DNA of 64,000 nucleotides from positions 3,419,614 through 3,483,613 of the forward strand of contig NC_089181.1 of assembly GCF_947507565.1 (NCBI RefSeq), in the 5' to 3' direction. The notes under the pieces are model-generated. The model saw nothing but the letters and a program-made list of their open reading frames with translations. It was not told the DNA's origin and did not search any database. The position numbers were made by a program, and so were the translations under genes. Position 1 is the first letter of the stretch; each line of letters opens with the position of its first letter. The DNA comes from Oscarella lobularis (lineage: Eukaryota > Porifera > Homoscleromorpha > Homosclerophorida > Oscarellidae). Shown one piece after another: positions 36,866-50,048 of this stretch.

Positions 36866-39800
36866 AGGGAATCAAAGTGCACCCACACCCACTGGCCCTG
36901 AGCTCACTTTAGCTAAGAACGCCGCTTCATTCCATTCTCCATACGTTTGCAAATATCGCGATGCGTCGAGACCTTTGTCGATCAACGTCAAAAGCTGAAC
37001 GCCTTCGCTCAACTTTCCATTTGCAATTAAATTGGTTGCCACCAATTTAATTGTACTCTGCGACACACCAGACGAACGAATGGTAGCGACGAGACAAGCC
37101 CTTGAAAAGCAAATCGTTCCCTCCTTCTCTATACTACAGTTCTATAATACCGAAGAGCATCTGTGTAGTAATGTTGTTCGTTTTCCGATGCTGTTTCCAA
37201 GAGCAGTTGAACAGCGCGATCGGTCTGAAGAAGAGAGAAAACTTTAGCTAGACTAAGAGGGACGCTACCGATACATCACATTAGCTTACCTGTTTGAGAT
37301 AAATCATCTTTTCGGCGCACTTTTGTGTGTGTTCGTACGTCACTCTCTTCGTATCGTGAAGAGCGAGACGATGAAGTTCCAAGCGCTAGAGACAACTATG
37401 CACGAGTCATAAACTAAAAGCTGAGACCTCTGTACCTGCAAATCTCTTCGAGGCAACAGCAAATCATAACACGTATCCAATACAGGAATTCCTTCCTTTT
37501 TTATTTGGGCAGCTATCAGCTCGACGTTTTCTTTTTCTTTTGCCGTTGTCGCCTCTTCGTCGATCGTCGATTTGTCTCCGCCGCCGTCGCCGCTACCGCT
37601 TTCGTTACTTCCTCTTTCTGGTCGAAATATGTCACTTGATGGATTCACAAGCTCGGCGTCCAAATAAGACTATCGAGGGAGATATAAAACATGTAACGTG
37701 AGATAAGAATACCTTATAGTTTGGATCGTTTCGTTTGATTTTTTCGTGCAGTAAATAGAAGAGTGCTACTTCCCAAAAATAGGCTTCAAATTCGTCACCA
37801 AAAAGCCTTGTACAAGAGGCGGTGAAGATAAGTAGAGTAGAGTAGTTCGAGACTTCCTTACTTGGCTATCAGCAAACAACGTTCCGCTGTTCCAAAGCGA
37901 GGATTCATCAAGAATTCTTTAATAGAACTGTACAGTACCAATAAATGCGCTTATATAACTGGTGACTGGCAGTCAGTACAATTTCTAACCTGTCCAATGA
38001 CTGAATGTGATGATAAGCGGTTCGAGGAATGACGTCCATCGTTTCTTCGTCGCCAAACCTTCGTTGATCGTAAGTCAGATCAATTTACGTGGTCGTTAGT
38101 TTTCTCACATTTTGGTCAAGTCCAGTTCGTAGTGACTATTCCACGATTGATGTTGCAATAGCGTTTTCAGAAAGAAATTCGCTTTTGGCAGCAAAATGCG
38201 AGGATTGAAATATTCGTCTAAAAAATCATCTCCTTGTGTGTGCAACAACGTAGCGTACTGACCGCCGCCTCCTCCGCCGGACGACGATTGTTGTAGAGAA
38301 ACAATAGGCGTAAGGTCTGACAATTTTTCACGCGAATAATGACTGACAATGAGACAGCCGTTACTGCAAGCCATAACCGGTTTATCAGAGGCGGCCCATT
38401 CGACGTCTTGCACGTTGAATCCTTCTCGACTCGGCTTCACCGAACTCAACGCCTGCCCCTATAAAACAGGAGGAGGAGGAGGAGGAGTTACATAGCTTAG
38501 GTTATGTTAGGTTAGGACGCATTTCTTGCCGAATCGGGATCAATGACGTCGAGATTTCCGTTTGCATACAGCACAAATATCATCAGATTTCCTTTTCCGG
38601 GAGCAAACTTGATTTTCTTGACCGTACTTCGATACGTGGAAATTGTTCTACAGGCACAATACATATTATCCTCTAAGGTGAAAGAGAAGAAAAACAACTA
38701 TGACGAACCTCGCCATTTTTCCTTTGAGCTGCCAAAAACCGAGTTGACCGTCTACGTCTCCCAAAACGAGATTGTCGTTTTTCCACGCCAAAGCCGTGAC
38801 CGTCGACAATCCGCCCTTTTACATTATTAATTAATTAAAGAACTGTCGGCCTATATCGGATTTTGCGACTCACTTCAACGGCAACTTTTGACGCCTCGCG
38901 ACACGATCCACTGCCATCAGCTACATAGTGACACAAGAAACCAATCGAATCGACCAAGACAAAGTGTTCTTTCGATGGAATCTACGTAGAGAGAAATCGC
39001 ATTTGCATGTGGCAAGTCTCAGGCATGGGAGAAGGGGCACTTTGGCATCCTTGCTACTGCTTGCTGATCCAGCCGCTACTCTCCTTTGGTGACCATGTGC
39101 AGGAGACCACGTCTAGATCAAACGAACCGTTAGCTAAAGCACATTCGCCACCGCTTTAATTACCATTGCTGTCACTCGACCTTCCACTCGAATTTCCCTT
39201 AGAACATTCAGGCTCGAAACATCCCACAATTCAACGGGTTTATCTTTGATTAAAATCAAAAAATATTGCCTGTGCGCACGACAAAGTAAACAAACTCTCG
39301 ATTATGATCTAAATATTCGTTTACTTTAGGTGTGAAACTTGAATAGATTCAATAGGAGCTTCTTCTTCCTTGCAGTCGCGAAGGACACTAACTTGACCTA
39401 AAGGCGAACAATTATAAGAAAAGATGAGGAGGAGGAGGAGGAGTGAGTAAATTTTCCTGTCGACACGCGAGTCATTTTCACTTCGTTTTTTCCCAACGAA
39501 GACCCAACAAAGGCATAGGTAAGAAAAGTGCTCAAATCAAGCCATTCTATTCCTCTAATGAAAAAAAAGAATGGATGAGGAGATATATATCTGAACGTCG
39601 TGTCATTGTGTACCTAATAGAGCAAGTGTGAATGGTAAATTCCTTGTATAAGCTACTCGAATGTAAATCGAAAATTTGTACAACGCCTGTTGACGTGCCT
39701 GATGCAATAAGAATCAAATTTTAATTAAAGAGCTCGCGACCTTGGAGACTATTTTAGTACCGGCTGCAAGATGCGGCTTGTAAACATTCCAATTTTTCGT

Positions 39801-41621
39801 CGTGAGAGGAGGACACATTTTAAGACAGAGAGGAGGTGAGCAACAGCTCTCAAGCAAACCCCCCATGACCATTTTTAAAATGACTTGAACTGATTCTCCT
39901 AAGTCGACGTCTAGTGTCAATCAATCAATCAATGAACTTACAATGATGTGTACCTTCTGTTCGATCGCAGGGAAGCGAAAGAGAGCTAAAGAGATCGGAA
40001 AGGCCAAATTGTGCTGTTGAGGACGAGCCGCAATTATTGGGAAGAAGAGGAGGAATCCAATTCTGTGACGTCGACGTTGGTGGAAGCGGCGATTGTAGCA
40101 TTTGGTCGGCGAAAGAAGACACAGAACCGCCAAAAACGGGGGGAAGAGGAGTGGAAAGGGAAGAAGACGTCGACGATAAAGACGACGGTTGTGTTGGAGA
40201 CGAATAAGGACGTTTTGACGAGAGAAGATGCCAGAATAGAAGACGTCCGTCAATGAGAAGAAGTGATAATGTGCGTTCGAAAATGGGATCGAGACTCATT
40301 TGAACGGCGCGATTTTGTTTGCTCAATCGCAACGGATCCGATTGACATCGCAAATCGTAGATGACGTCAAAATTTGTTTGAGATTGTGTCGATTGTGGTG
40401 GCGACGAAGAGAGTTGAGATCGAGAAGCGGGAGGATGACGACGACGAGTTCGAACGCTAATGCATCCGTTTTCGTGGAGACAATAGAGAAGATCGCGTTG
40501 ACGCGCGGCGACAATCTGTTGGAATGACGAACCGTTTCGTTCCATTGTTATCGAGCCGACTGTTTGATGAATTTGAAGATCGAGAATGAGGATTTCTCGC
40601 GGATAGACGAGAAAGAGATGATGACGACACGAAGGACTGTGCATCATTTGGAGGCAATCCGATAACGAAATTGAATTGACGTCCGATGATCTGTAGGAAA
40701 GGAAACTTGATCGCAATCCTCCGCTCTATCTAGACGTACATACTTTTTTGGCTCTCCAACCAACTGTTGTCGCACTTTTCTCAGAGCTGACGTCGCTTTT
40801 TTACTTCCGCCCCCGCCACTTACGTAAAATTTCTTAGGAGCTTTTGATGGGGGTTTCATTCCCGAGAAGTCGTCAAGAAAAAAGAGGCAATCGTGAGACA
40901 AAACTAAGAGAGAGAGAGAGAAAAGTAAGAAAACGATGACGAATAATGATTTATTTGTACTCGCTAAGTCTGTATTATTGAATGGATCGAGCGAGAATCC
41001 AAGAAGAGGCTCGGAAAAGGTTTTCTTCCACACTTTCGCTCCTGTATCGGCATTCCAGATAACTAGAGTCGATGTCGGATGTAGAACGGCAAGTAAATCT
41101 CGAGTTGCACCCTTGGGAAGAAAATGAATGTGAGTCTACAGCATCATTTCTCTTTCTATTCTACCTCGTTTGCGAGCCATTTCATATCGACTATGGGTTT
41201 GGATGATTCGAAGCATTCTGCTTTGACAGTTGCATCTCTCGCATTCCAAATGACAATTTTTCCCGATGTGTCGGCCGATGCGAGGCTCAGCGAATAAGGA
41301 TCGGCGAGGGAATGATGAAAATATTCGCGAGCCCATTCCACTTTTGTTACGACGCATTTGTCGTGTTCGAGCGTTTGGACGACCTTTGCGTGCAATTAGG
41401 CGTCGAGTCAACTCCCGAAAGCATCGGTCCCGTACCTGTGCGCTCGTCGGTTCGACGACAATGACGACGTTATGGCAAGGATAGGCTAAAAGTCCTTGCC
41501 ACGCCCTAGAAAACACGTTTTTGCTCTGCTTCCACGATTCACATTCGTCTTACCAATGCGACGACTTGTTGCCAACGTGCAGTGGGCCAGGAAAACAGCG
41601 CGAAGGAATGCGAAGAGCCAT
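36297..41621 (-). CDS. WDR11: WD-repeat protein 11
   Basis: Large twin beta-propeller scaffold that acts with FAM91A1 and the AP-1/golgin pathway in vesicle tethering and in ciliary Hedgehog signalling. Exon 1 starts MALRIPSRCFPGPLHVGNKS at 41621 and splices to WAWQGLLAYPCHNVVIVVEP. Then EWAREYFHHSLADPYSLSLA with SADTSGKIVIWNARDA, PIVDMKWLANE, ATRDLLAVLHPTSTLVIWNA, DTGAKVWKKTFSEPLLGFSL, LSDCLQMMHSPSCRHHLFLV and YPREILILDLQIHQTVGSI. The large exon at 40716-39930 carries a Ser/Pro-rich disordered loop. The C-terminal half is an alpha-solenoid (LLTLIDKGLDASRYLQTYGE) and ends GSQLMKTVSSEIN. About 25 short introns. The AATA repeat at 36832-36867 is intronic. Confidence 0.92.
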
Positions 41622-41761
41622 TTTACAGTGCACCCACGCACGTCTTGCGTTCAAAGCGCGCTAGGCGCCCGCGACTCGTCATCGTCCAGCAGAGAGATAT
41701 GCAAAAAATTCAGAGAGATAAATATGGAATATGGATAACAAGAATATTGATTAAAGGCCAA

Positions 41762-42679
41762 TCAAAAGCAATAGCAGCAGAACCACGACAGAGGTGGACG
41801 TGGTGCTCGAACGACGTCATCATCATCACTTTCAACGATTTTCTTTCTACTTTCTTTTCTTTCATCTTTGCCACCGCCACCGCTTTCTTGATTTTCAAGA
41901 GCAAGAACCAAACCACTGGCCGGTTCTGGTGCTGACTCCTCGTGCTGCTGCTGCTGCTGCTGCAATTCCAGTGACAAGACGTCGAAACTACTATTGCCAC
42001 TTCCAATTGAACCAACGTCTTCGACATTGCGCTCAAATATGTTGCAATCATCGTCGCCCAGAGCATGATACTTGTCCTCATTTTTTGTCGTCAAGCTGAC
42101 GCGATTCTTTGTCGGACGAAATATATCCAAGACGGCTCTCTTGATATTTTGAACGCGACTACCGCCGCCAGTGTCCTTTCTTCTAAACTGAGGAGAATAG
42201 GAGGAAGGAGGGGAACCGTTATCATCACGATAAGCGACGACGGCTTTGTTCGCTCCCTCGTCGTCATATTGCAGAATGATTTTAGGGTCGGTGCTGCCGG
42301 CGCCCAACGTGTCTTCTTTGTCAAAGTGCACGTGGCGAGAGCTGAGCAATTGAAGAGCTTGCCGATCTGCTTCGAGAGACTGCTCCACTTCTTCAATTTC
42401 AATTTTGATTCGAGTAGCTAAGAATGAATTATGTAGAGATTCTACACTACACACAAGTAGCTGCTTACTTGTGTGAGCATCGTGTAATTGGCCTTCTGCT
42501 GACAAGACTTTCCATTCGCCTTCACCAGACATATCTGAACTATCTTCAAAACCGCCCAGTTCTCTCTGCAATTGCCTCAGCCTTTCTCTCTGCATGTTTA
42601 GCCTTTTTTGATCTTCTCGTATCTTTTGCTTGATTTTCTTGATGTCGTCAGCACGCCGAATTTGAACGCTGCTGTTGTT

Positions 42680-42713
<34 letters not shown>

Positions 42714-44272
42714 TCATCATCATCATCATCATCATCGTTGTTGTTGTTTTTATAATGATGGTGATGCTCGTGATGGTGTCGGTGGAGGTGGCGGTGTTCA
42801 TAAACTTTGCTGCTTTCTTTTTGTAATTGATTCAAATCTTCATCTATTTCTCTTTCCAACGTCAATCCGTCGCCTATTAAATTCATCCATTAACAACTTG
42901 CTAGCCCCCCTCCTAACCCTATTTATCGAACTCATGTAAGGAGATGAAAGACGTGGGAACATCTCTTGAGCGCTCTGCTGCGGCTGTCGTCGCTTCGCCA
43001 CTACTTCTTCTCTCATTAGAGCTGCTTGGGCTGGATGAGTCAAACGAAAGAATCGACTCTGCCCAAGTTGAACAATGGATCCTAATGGGAAAAGAAAGAG
43101 TTACTACTAATCAACGAAACGTATGATGAGTGTCTGTCTGCGTGCCTTGATGTAAATTTGTTCTTTCTTCCACTTTCTTGCTATCGACGAGGCATAAAGC
43201 GCCGGGCTCAGGTTCAAGAAAAATTTCGTCTCCCTTCACATGAATAGAACAATGACAGCTACCAATGATAGAGTAGAGTAAGTCAAAGACGCCAGCACTT
43301 AGCCTCTTTTGTTCACTAACGCGAGAATTTGCTCTCCATCAAGTTCAATGTCAAGATGACGACTTTCATCACCGTCGTCATTGACACATCCAATCCACGA
43401 CACACCTATGAAAATTTCATCTACTCCTTCTCTACGTACACAATTAATAGAACAAAAACGACCTTCTTTTAGGTAACACATTGTGACGCTGGCACTCAGA
43501 GGATCACTGTCAATAGAAATTAAATAGGGTTTTTCCGTATCAACTCGAATTGTTCCACCAGCATTCGAAAGAGACAGACCTTTTGTCTAGACAACAGTGT
43601 AGGCTCTATACCAATGAGAACATCCTTTACAGACAGACGTACCTGCATAATGTGTTGAGCTTGTGACCACTTCTCTTCCCATTTATTGGTCAGAGTTGCA
43701 ACGAGAGCTTCGTTTTGATGAAGTCGAGTTTGCAGATGATGTTCTGAGAAGGGACTCTAAATAAAAAAAGAAAGAAAGCGTCAAAGAACTATTGATGATG
43801 GTCTTGCTACTCACTCTTTCGGCCAATTTGCCTTTGAGTTCAAAGATTTCAGCACGCAGTTCGCGAATCAAACGTGCCATGGGATCCTATACGACGGTAC
43901 ATAATGCAATCTTAGCCACCATACATGATGAGTGATTGACAATGACAGTACCTCATTGACAGTGGGCTTATTAACAATATTTTTAGCTCGATTAGCATAG
44001 CGCAGCGTCGTCAACGTTTCATTGTAGCAAATATCGGCCGGCGATATTGCGGCGAGCATAATTGTTTTTGAATTTCCACCCAGCGAATCTTTTAAAAGCC
44101 ACGTCAAAACGGAATCTCTGTAGGGAACGAAAATGGGTTTGGCTTCCGTGTTGGGTTTGTGAAAGGAAAGACTCTGATGAGCCAAAGCCGAAATGACTAG
44201 CCCAAGTGTAGTCAATGACTTATTGATGTTTGATCCTTCACGTAGACGATTTCCCGTCGCTCCAGAAGCCTT

Positions 44273-44306
<34 letters not shown>

Positions 44307-45405
44307 TGAATATTAATTGACTTTTCTATAGTACCTCGGCTCTTTCACTACCAGCTAGATCAACCAAATTAATTTTTGACGTCGTTTCGCGAGGAACGCC
44401 CTCTTCAAACAAGGCTTGAGTAAAAGAAATGGTAAAAACGGCATGAGATCGACTGCTGACATCATTCATGAGAGTAGCAGCAGTTGTTCTACGAAATTGT
44501 CGCCTAATTGTAAGAGAGAGAGAGAGAGAGAGAGATAATCCATACCTGCGTCTGTTTCCTATTTCCATAAGCGCTTCAACATCTGAAAGCTTTTCGACGA
44601 CGTGTCTGGAGAGGTTTTCGACGTACGGTCCATTGTCAGGATGTTCTCTCACTAAAGAACGTCATGTAGAATACATCATCATTTTTTTTCTGTTGTTGAC
44701 TTTTCTACCTTTCAATGTATATGGTGCAGCGACGGTGTCACTTTTATTGGCAGACGGCGGCAACATTAGATCTTTAACTCGTTCATTGTATATTTCCAAA
44801 TAGCTAATGCAATTATGTTATTATGTAATTATTAATTAATGAAATAAATCGATTGGAGGAGGAGGGACTTAGGGTACCTGACTTGAGCTTTACAAGACAT
44901 TTCGATTTGAGATTGTGTAACCCTTTCGAATAATTGCTCGCATATTCTTGGAATGAGTCCTCTCTCATCGCCTCGACCGTTTCCCATCATCGAAAACGTT
45001 TTGCCAGCTCCCGTCTGACCGTAGGCGAAGACGCACGTGTTATAGCCGCCAAACGCCGATTCGAGAACCAACGATCCTAAGTCGTCAAATACTTTGTCCT
45101 GTCTTGCGTAGTTGTCTTCGCTGGGATCGAATGACGAGTACTAAAAACACGGAATCAATCGCCGCGCCGCGCGAGATGATCGCTCCACTCCCTGCGCCTA
45201 CCGCATAGTCGTAAGTGAACGCCCTCGGTTCGGAGCCAAGCGAATTGGGATTGACTAGAAGAACTTTACGACCTTCTTCCATCGATACGACTCGTTTCGA
45301 TTCTTCTTTTAGCTCTCGTTCGCTAAACGGACGAACGCGAACGGCAACTTTGACCGACGTGGCGGCGGCGGCGGCGGAGGCGGAGGCGAAGGCGGCGGCG
45401 GTCAT
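41762..45405 (-). CDS. Kinesin-3 motor, KIF16B-like, with FHA domain and a Cys-rich C-terminal end
   Basis: Plus-end-directed microtubule motor. The start at 45405 gives an Ala-rich leader and [17 protein letters not shown]. Motor motifs: [20 protein letters not shown] (P-loop), [29 protein letters not shown] (switch I), [13 protein letters not shown] (switch II) and [17 protein letters not shown]. Neck and FHA follow: [55 protein letters not shown] and [20 protein letters not shown]. Past the FHA come a His-rich, Asn/Asp-run stretch coded by trinucleotide repeats, a coiled coil ([20 protein letters not shown]) and a tail ending [11 protein letters not shown]16B ends in a PX domain; none is seen here. 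The last four residues CYCF fit a CaaX box with X = Phe. Orthology to KIF16B versus STARD9 motor is not settled. Confidence 0.88.
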
Positions 45406-45514
45406 AACTTCCTCGAGGAGGGCTGAGAATGTGTCACCTGTTTACCTCCGGGCACGTACAAGCACGTGTCAATTAATTAACCAATTACAGTACGATGGAA
45501 AAATAGAAACTAAA

Positions 45515-48500
45515 CTAATTCGTTAACATTGTCATCGATTTGTCTTCTTGGTCGTCTTGCTCTTCTTTGAAGACGAGTTCGATTGCAGGCACCAAACGTG
45601 CAATATAGTCAACGTCTTTCAGCTTCAACTAGAAAATCAATAAAATGTGACTAATTGCAAGTCTATTTTACGCATACTGTACCTTCATTAAATCGTATGC
45701 TAGAGCTGTTTTGCTAGTAAATGATTTGCTAATGACGGGAAATTTAGGATATCTCAAACTGAAATGAGTCAATATGAGCATCTTTGTATTCATGTCAATT
45801 CCACATTGAATAGCCTCGGACATGGTGCTAAGAAAAGACGACTCTCATATCAAAATCTGGCGTACTACTACTCTATGTACCAATGATTCTTGTTTATTGC
45901 TTCCTGTTGAAGTTCGTCTTCGTGAGTTGCTTCGTGAATAACAACAGTAGCATTGGCTCCTAATAAATAGGAAAGAGAGTGAGTGAGTGAGTGAGTGAGT
46001 GAGTGAGTAGACGGCAATGGGGACAGAGAGAGAGATGACCTGCTTTGACTAAGGCTGGACAGGGTCTCGTATCTCCACTATAGACCATTTTCCAATCGTC
46101 TCGATGTTGAAATACAATGCCAAAGGCGTCACGACAGTGAATAACGGGCACGCAAATGAATTCCTTCATGCCCAACATCCCTGCAAATGTCTTTTCATAT
46201 TTATGACCGCTGTGAAGCATATCGCCGCTATAGAGAAACCTAGAAACAAAAAAATGATGAAATAATTAGAGTTGGTGGGTGTTTCACTTGAAGGGGACAG
46301 GATGACAAGCTTCAACGTATTCGACGAGCCAACTTCGAAGATGAAGAGGACCTACAATTACAACGGGATGAGGCTAAAGAAAGTCATCATTATCATTATC
46401 ATCAGAGGGAGAAGAAGAAGAAGAAGGATTAATTGACATTACATTGACTTTCTCCCTTTCCATTAGTATCTGAATGAGACCCTAGGGGGAGAAGTAAGTA
46501 TCAATAGTGAGCAAATGAAAATTCGCTTTGTACCAAGTGATGATCAGCGTGAATGTGAGAAATGAAAATGCAGCAAATGCTCGCAAGGACTCGTTTGATT
46601 TCATCTCCAAAAGTTCTCAACAGTTGTCCGTACGTTCCCTCGCCGCAATCCATCATCATTGACGTGCAGCTGTCGTCACTAAAAGTTTTAATCTAATCTT
46701 TTTGTGACTCCCAAGGGGGGGACATAGTGTACCTTCCAAGTCGAAGCAATATTCCAGAGACGTTTCTGTACTTTGAAGGTACACTTGAAGCCGTTCCACT
46801 AAACGTGATTTCCACGTCATTATCATCATCGTTGTCGTCGTCGTGTGGCTGACGGGGAGTGAGGTTGATTTGATCAAGGCACAATTTCATATCTGGCCTC
46901 TTTTTCATTTCTTCACAGATATCTTTGAGATTGGGATGAGCCAGCAAATCGCTCCTTCAATAAAAGAAAACAGTCGTTAAGTGTGTGTGTCGTCAAATGA
47001 CGTCACGTGGTGTGTACGTGTCAAATCCTTTCAATTTGTCTGGTCTGAAATGAAACTTGAGACTGAGGTCTCCAGCTGTCACGTTTTGTGGCAGCAGCAA
47101 TTGTTGTTCCGCCGCCGTCGCCTCCGCCGTAGTCGCCGGCAATGGAAATACATTGGGATCAATGGCATGGAGTCGTGCTTGAATTTGTGATTGTCGTAAA
47201 TAGACGAGACGTTGAGGAGACGTTTGTTCATTGATGACAATATGCTGGCATGATCCAAAGCTAACCCAAGAAAATACAAATACAGTAATATTATTAATAA
47301 TACTGCGTATCTACCTTGCGACAAGCCACTCTTGATATTGTGAAGATGAAAATAGACTGTGAGGTGTTATGTGAACTGCCACTGTTGCATTCTTCTCCTT
47401 TGCATATCTTATCAGCATTTTGTTGCTAACCAATTGAGACCAATGATTTTCAGATGGACATTCAATAACTAAAGGTAAGAATGATGAAATACTGATGATG
47501 ATGATGATGACGTTGTCTCACTAAAAAATGTTGGTCCTGGACTTGGCTGTTCCATGCAATCGGATGGATTCACTTGTGTACCGTCGTTTAGCGTAACCGT
47601 CTCTCCTTTCGTAAGACGTGAAAATGCTGGACCCCTAGAACAAGATTAGAAGAAGAAGAAGAAATAAATGACAATGAATTACATTGGAACACCCAAGGCT
47701 TTGGCTTTATTGGGAAGAAACTTTCCCCTAACGTCGGCTAACTGGAATGGGGGGGGGGGGGGGGGGGGGGGGAGGGGGTAAATGCAAAAGAAGTTGTTGA
47801 TAGAATGAGACAACAAACCTTTCCTATATATGATATAGCATAGTCAGTGTATTGTTTTCGTTTAGACGTTGTCTTTCTAACACTTTTCTCATCATCCTCA
47901 TCATCATCATCTGTAGTAGCAGCTGCTGTCAACTTTAGACCATCTACTAAGAGGGGAGGGAGAGAAGGAGCAGAAGGGGGAGTGGTTTGTCCCCAAAATA
48001 AAGTCGTTGCTTTAGCTAAGTACCTGTTACAATAGGCCAAAGTGTCACAATGTCATCTTCCAAGCAGGGAGGAGGAAAAAGAATGCCTCTGTCGTCGTCG
48101 TTTGACAATGATTTATCTAAATCTTCCATAAACTCTTCGTTTTCTACGCAAACGAATAAATTGTATAGAAAAGCAAAGAATTTTTGCCTACTATAGTGAG
48201 CAACGCCTTTATAGAGAAAATGTCTTGTAGCTTGAACAAAACGAGTCTTGAAAAGAGAGAGAGAGAGAGAGAGAGAATTGTTAATGAGAAAAAGTCGATT
48301 GTTTTAAATTACCAAAGGTTGAGGACCGTGCAACGTGATTCCCTCCGAAGCTCCTGACTCTCTCAGCGTCAATCCCAGACCGGGCAGTCCACCAAGACGT
48401 TCCCAAATCAATCGAGTGAAGAAGACGTGCTTTATTTTGGCCAAACGAACTCTAGAAAAGAAGAAAAACTAAGTAGTCTAAGGCTCCCAGTCGCGATCCA

Positions 48501-48791
48501 CGAACCTGTGCTCCGTGCAAAATCTCTGAAGACCTTCTCCGCAGTTGAAAAGGTATCTGTGTTGAAAAAACAAGTGTGTTGCGTCCATCTCGGCTCGACT
48601 TCTCACCTCTGCCGATCGCTTATGAGCATGATCGACGGAAAAGAGTCGCCCGTCGCACTTCCAACGATCTGCAGATAAATCCTCGACGGAGGGTTCATTT
48701 TCGTTCGAAAGCGGCCGCGATAGCTACAGAAACGACAAGAACTGCGCGAAAAAAGCCACGGTTGCAATCGTATCAACAAGAACATGGACAA
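45515..48791 (-). CDS. ELAC2: Long-form tRNase Z (tRNA 3' endonuclease)
   Basis: Removes 3' trailers from precursor tRNAs in nucleus and mitochondria. The N-terminal half is the degenerate metallo-lactamase lobe: RIYLQIVGSATGDSFPSIML, YLFNCGEGLQRFCTEHR, VRLAKIKHVFFTRLIWERLG, GPAFSRLTKGETVTLNDGT. The C-terminal catalytic lobe has NVSGILLRLGSDDSCTSMMM, DCGEGTYGQLLR, FISHIHADHHLG (HxHxDH zinc motif), VYSGDTRPCPALVKAG and TVVIHEATHEDELQQEA, then ILTHFSLRYPKFP. All metal ligands I can follow are present. The first Met at 48791 gives a basic, Ser/Cys-rich leader (MSMFLLIRLQPWLFSRSSCR) that looks mitochondrial; a second in-frame Met at 48698 (MNPPSRIYLQIVG) would give the nuclear form. One intron holds a 24-G run. 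Confidence 0.92.
47749..47772. repeat. Homopolymer of 24 G in an ELAC2 intron
   Basis: Uninterrupted G run on the plus strand (C run on the coding strand, where it would sit in the intron upstream of the exon that begins at VRGKFLPNKAKALG). Its length is likely polymorphic or mis-assembled. Confidence 0.9.
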
Positions 48792-49884
48792 GAACGCGCG
48801 CTAAATATAAAAGAAAAAAATGTGCTAAAAAAGACGCTACGACGAGCGAAACAACAACTATGACGTACCAATCGAAATCCGAGTAAAAACGAAAATGAGG
48901 CCCCTCGTTGGGTGTTTTACAAAAGACTCGATCGAAAACATTCAGTTCGTCACGCGAAGGATACAAAAAAGCTAACGCGCTATAAAAACTCGAGTTATGT
49001 GTCACTAGCCAAAAAAGTGAGCAAGTGAGGCCCCTCGTTGGGATTATCGTTTAAAACTTGACAAACGAAGCTCTACGGCCTATTCAGCTCGAACGGCAAC
49101 AACACTGAAGGTATGAAAAAGGCGTACAGACAGCGATCGCTTCAAAAAAAAAAGCCCCTCACGCGTCGCGACACATGAAAACGCTTCAAAACGTCGTCGC
49201 TATCATGCCTATGAACTTCGCTTGCTCCATAAAAACCGCCAAAGTCTTCGCGTGGCGCTAAAAATTCCTTTTGCACCCGAAAAACCGCCCTTCTCGCGAA
49301 AAACGCGAAGATCGCGCACGCGGGTGAGGCCCTCATGGGGAATCGTCGAAAAAGACACCATTCGTACGCAACGATCACGCTTTGAAAACCCGTCGCGCAA
49401 AAAGAAAACGAAAAAAAGGGTTAGCTAAGCCACGTGAAATGGGTAAAAACGATCCAGAAAACGCAATCATCCCTCAAAAACCCTCCAAATACTTCAAAAA
49501 GCAAAACCGCGCCCGCGCTTTCATTCGCCTAAATTTGAAATGCTTTCTTTTAGCAGCGATCGCCTTCGAACACCAAGAAAACACCAGGAAACCAAAACAA
49601 CAATAGGAGAATCGCGCCAAATCAGACGATACAAGAAACCGTTTAGCGCACAAAACGCAGTATAATCCACTCGTCCCTCTTTGTTACAAAGAGGTGACGA
49701 CAAAAAACCAAATTCAAAACAAAAAAAGCCGCACTTTTAATGACCTATAATTTCTATATAAGTAATGAAGCACTCCCGAAAAGTAGGAGGGCCGCGGGTG
49801 CCTGTGGCAGTTGATCTCGCTCAACGTCATCACACCCCGCCCAGGGCAAGCACCGCCCACATTGTGGGCGCATGCGTAAACCAC
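48792..49884. other. ELAC2 upstream / gene-poor transition to subtelomere, with a repeated GAGGCCCCTCGTTGGG motif
   Basis: No gene recognised. A 17-bp motif TGAGGCCCCTCGTTGGG occurs exactly at 48896-48912 and 49026-49042, with a variant TGAGGCCCTCATGGGG at 49325-49340. Frames of 60-90 codons in an A-rich, arginine/lysine-coding sequence (49200-49620) match no family I know. A TATA-like TATATAAG is present near 49756. Confidence 0.5.
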
Positions 49885-50048
49885 GCCCAGCTTAGCCCAG
49901 CTTAGCCCAGCTTAGCCCAGCTTAGCCCAGCTTAGCCCAGCTTAGCCCAGCTTAGCCCAGCTTAGCCCAGCTTAGCCCAGCTTAGCCCAGCTTAGCCCAG
50001 CTTAGCCCAGCTTAGCCCAGCTTAGCCCAGCTTAGCCCAGCTTAGCCC
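49885..50048. repeat. 10-bp subtelomeric satellite (CTTAGCCCAG)n
   Basis: Fifteen exact copies of CTTAGCCCAG at 49891-50040, with a partial copy on either side, running straight into TTAGGG repeats (..CTTAGCCC then TTAGGG). No spacer diversity, so it is a plain tandem repeat and not a CRISPR-like array. Confidence 0.95.

Noticed and set aside
42598-42826. Poly-Val/Ile plus-strand frame and Thr/Met-rich minus-strand frame
   Set aside because: Other frames of the GTC/ATC trinucleotide repeats that code Asp and Asn in the kinesin.
49885-50048. Possible CRISPR-like array
   Set aside because: Uniform 10-bp tandem repeat with no spacers, in a eukaryotic intron-bearing genome.
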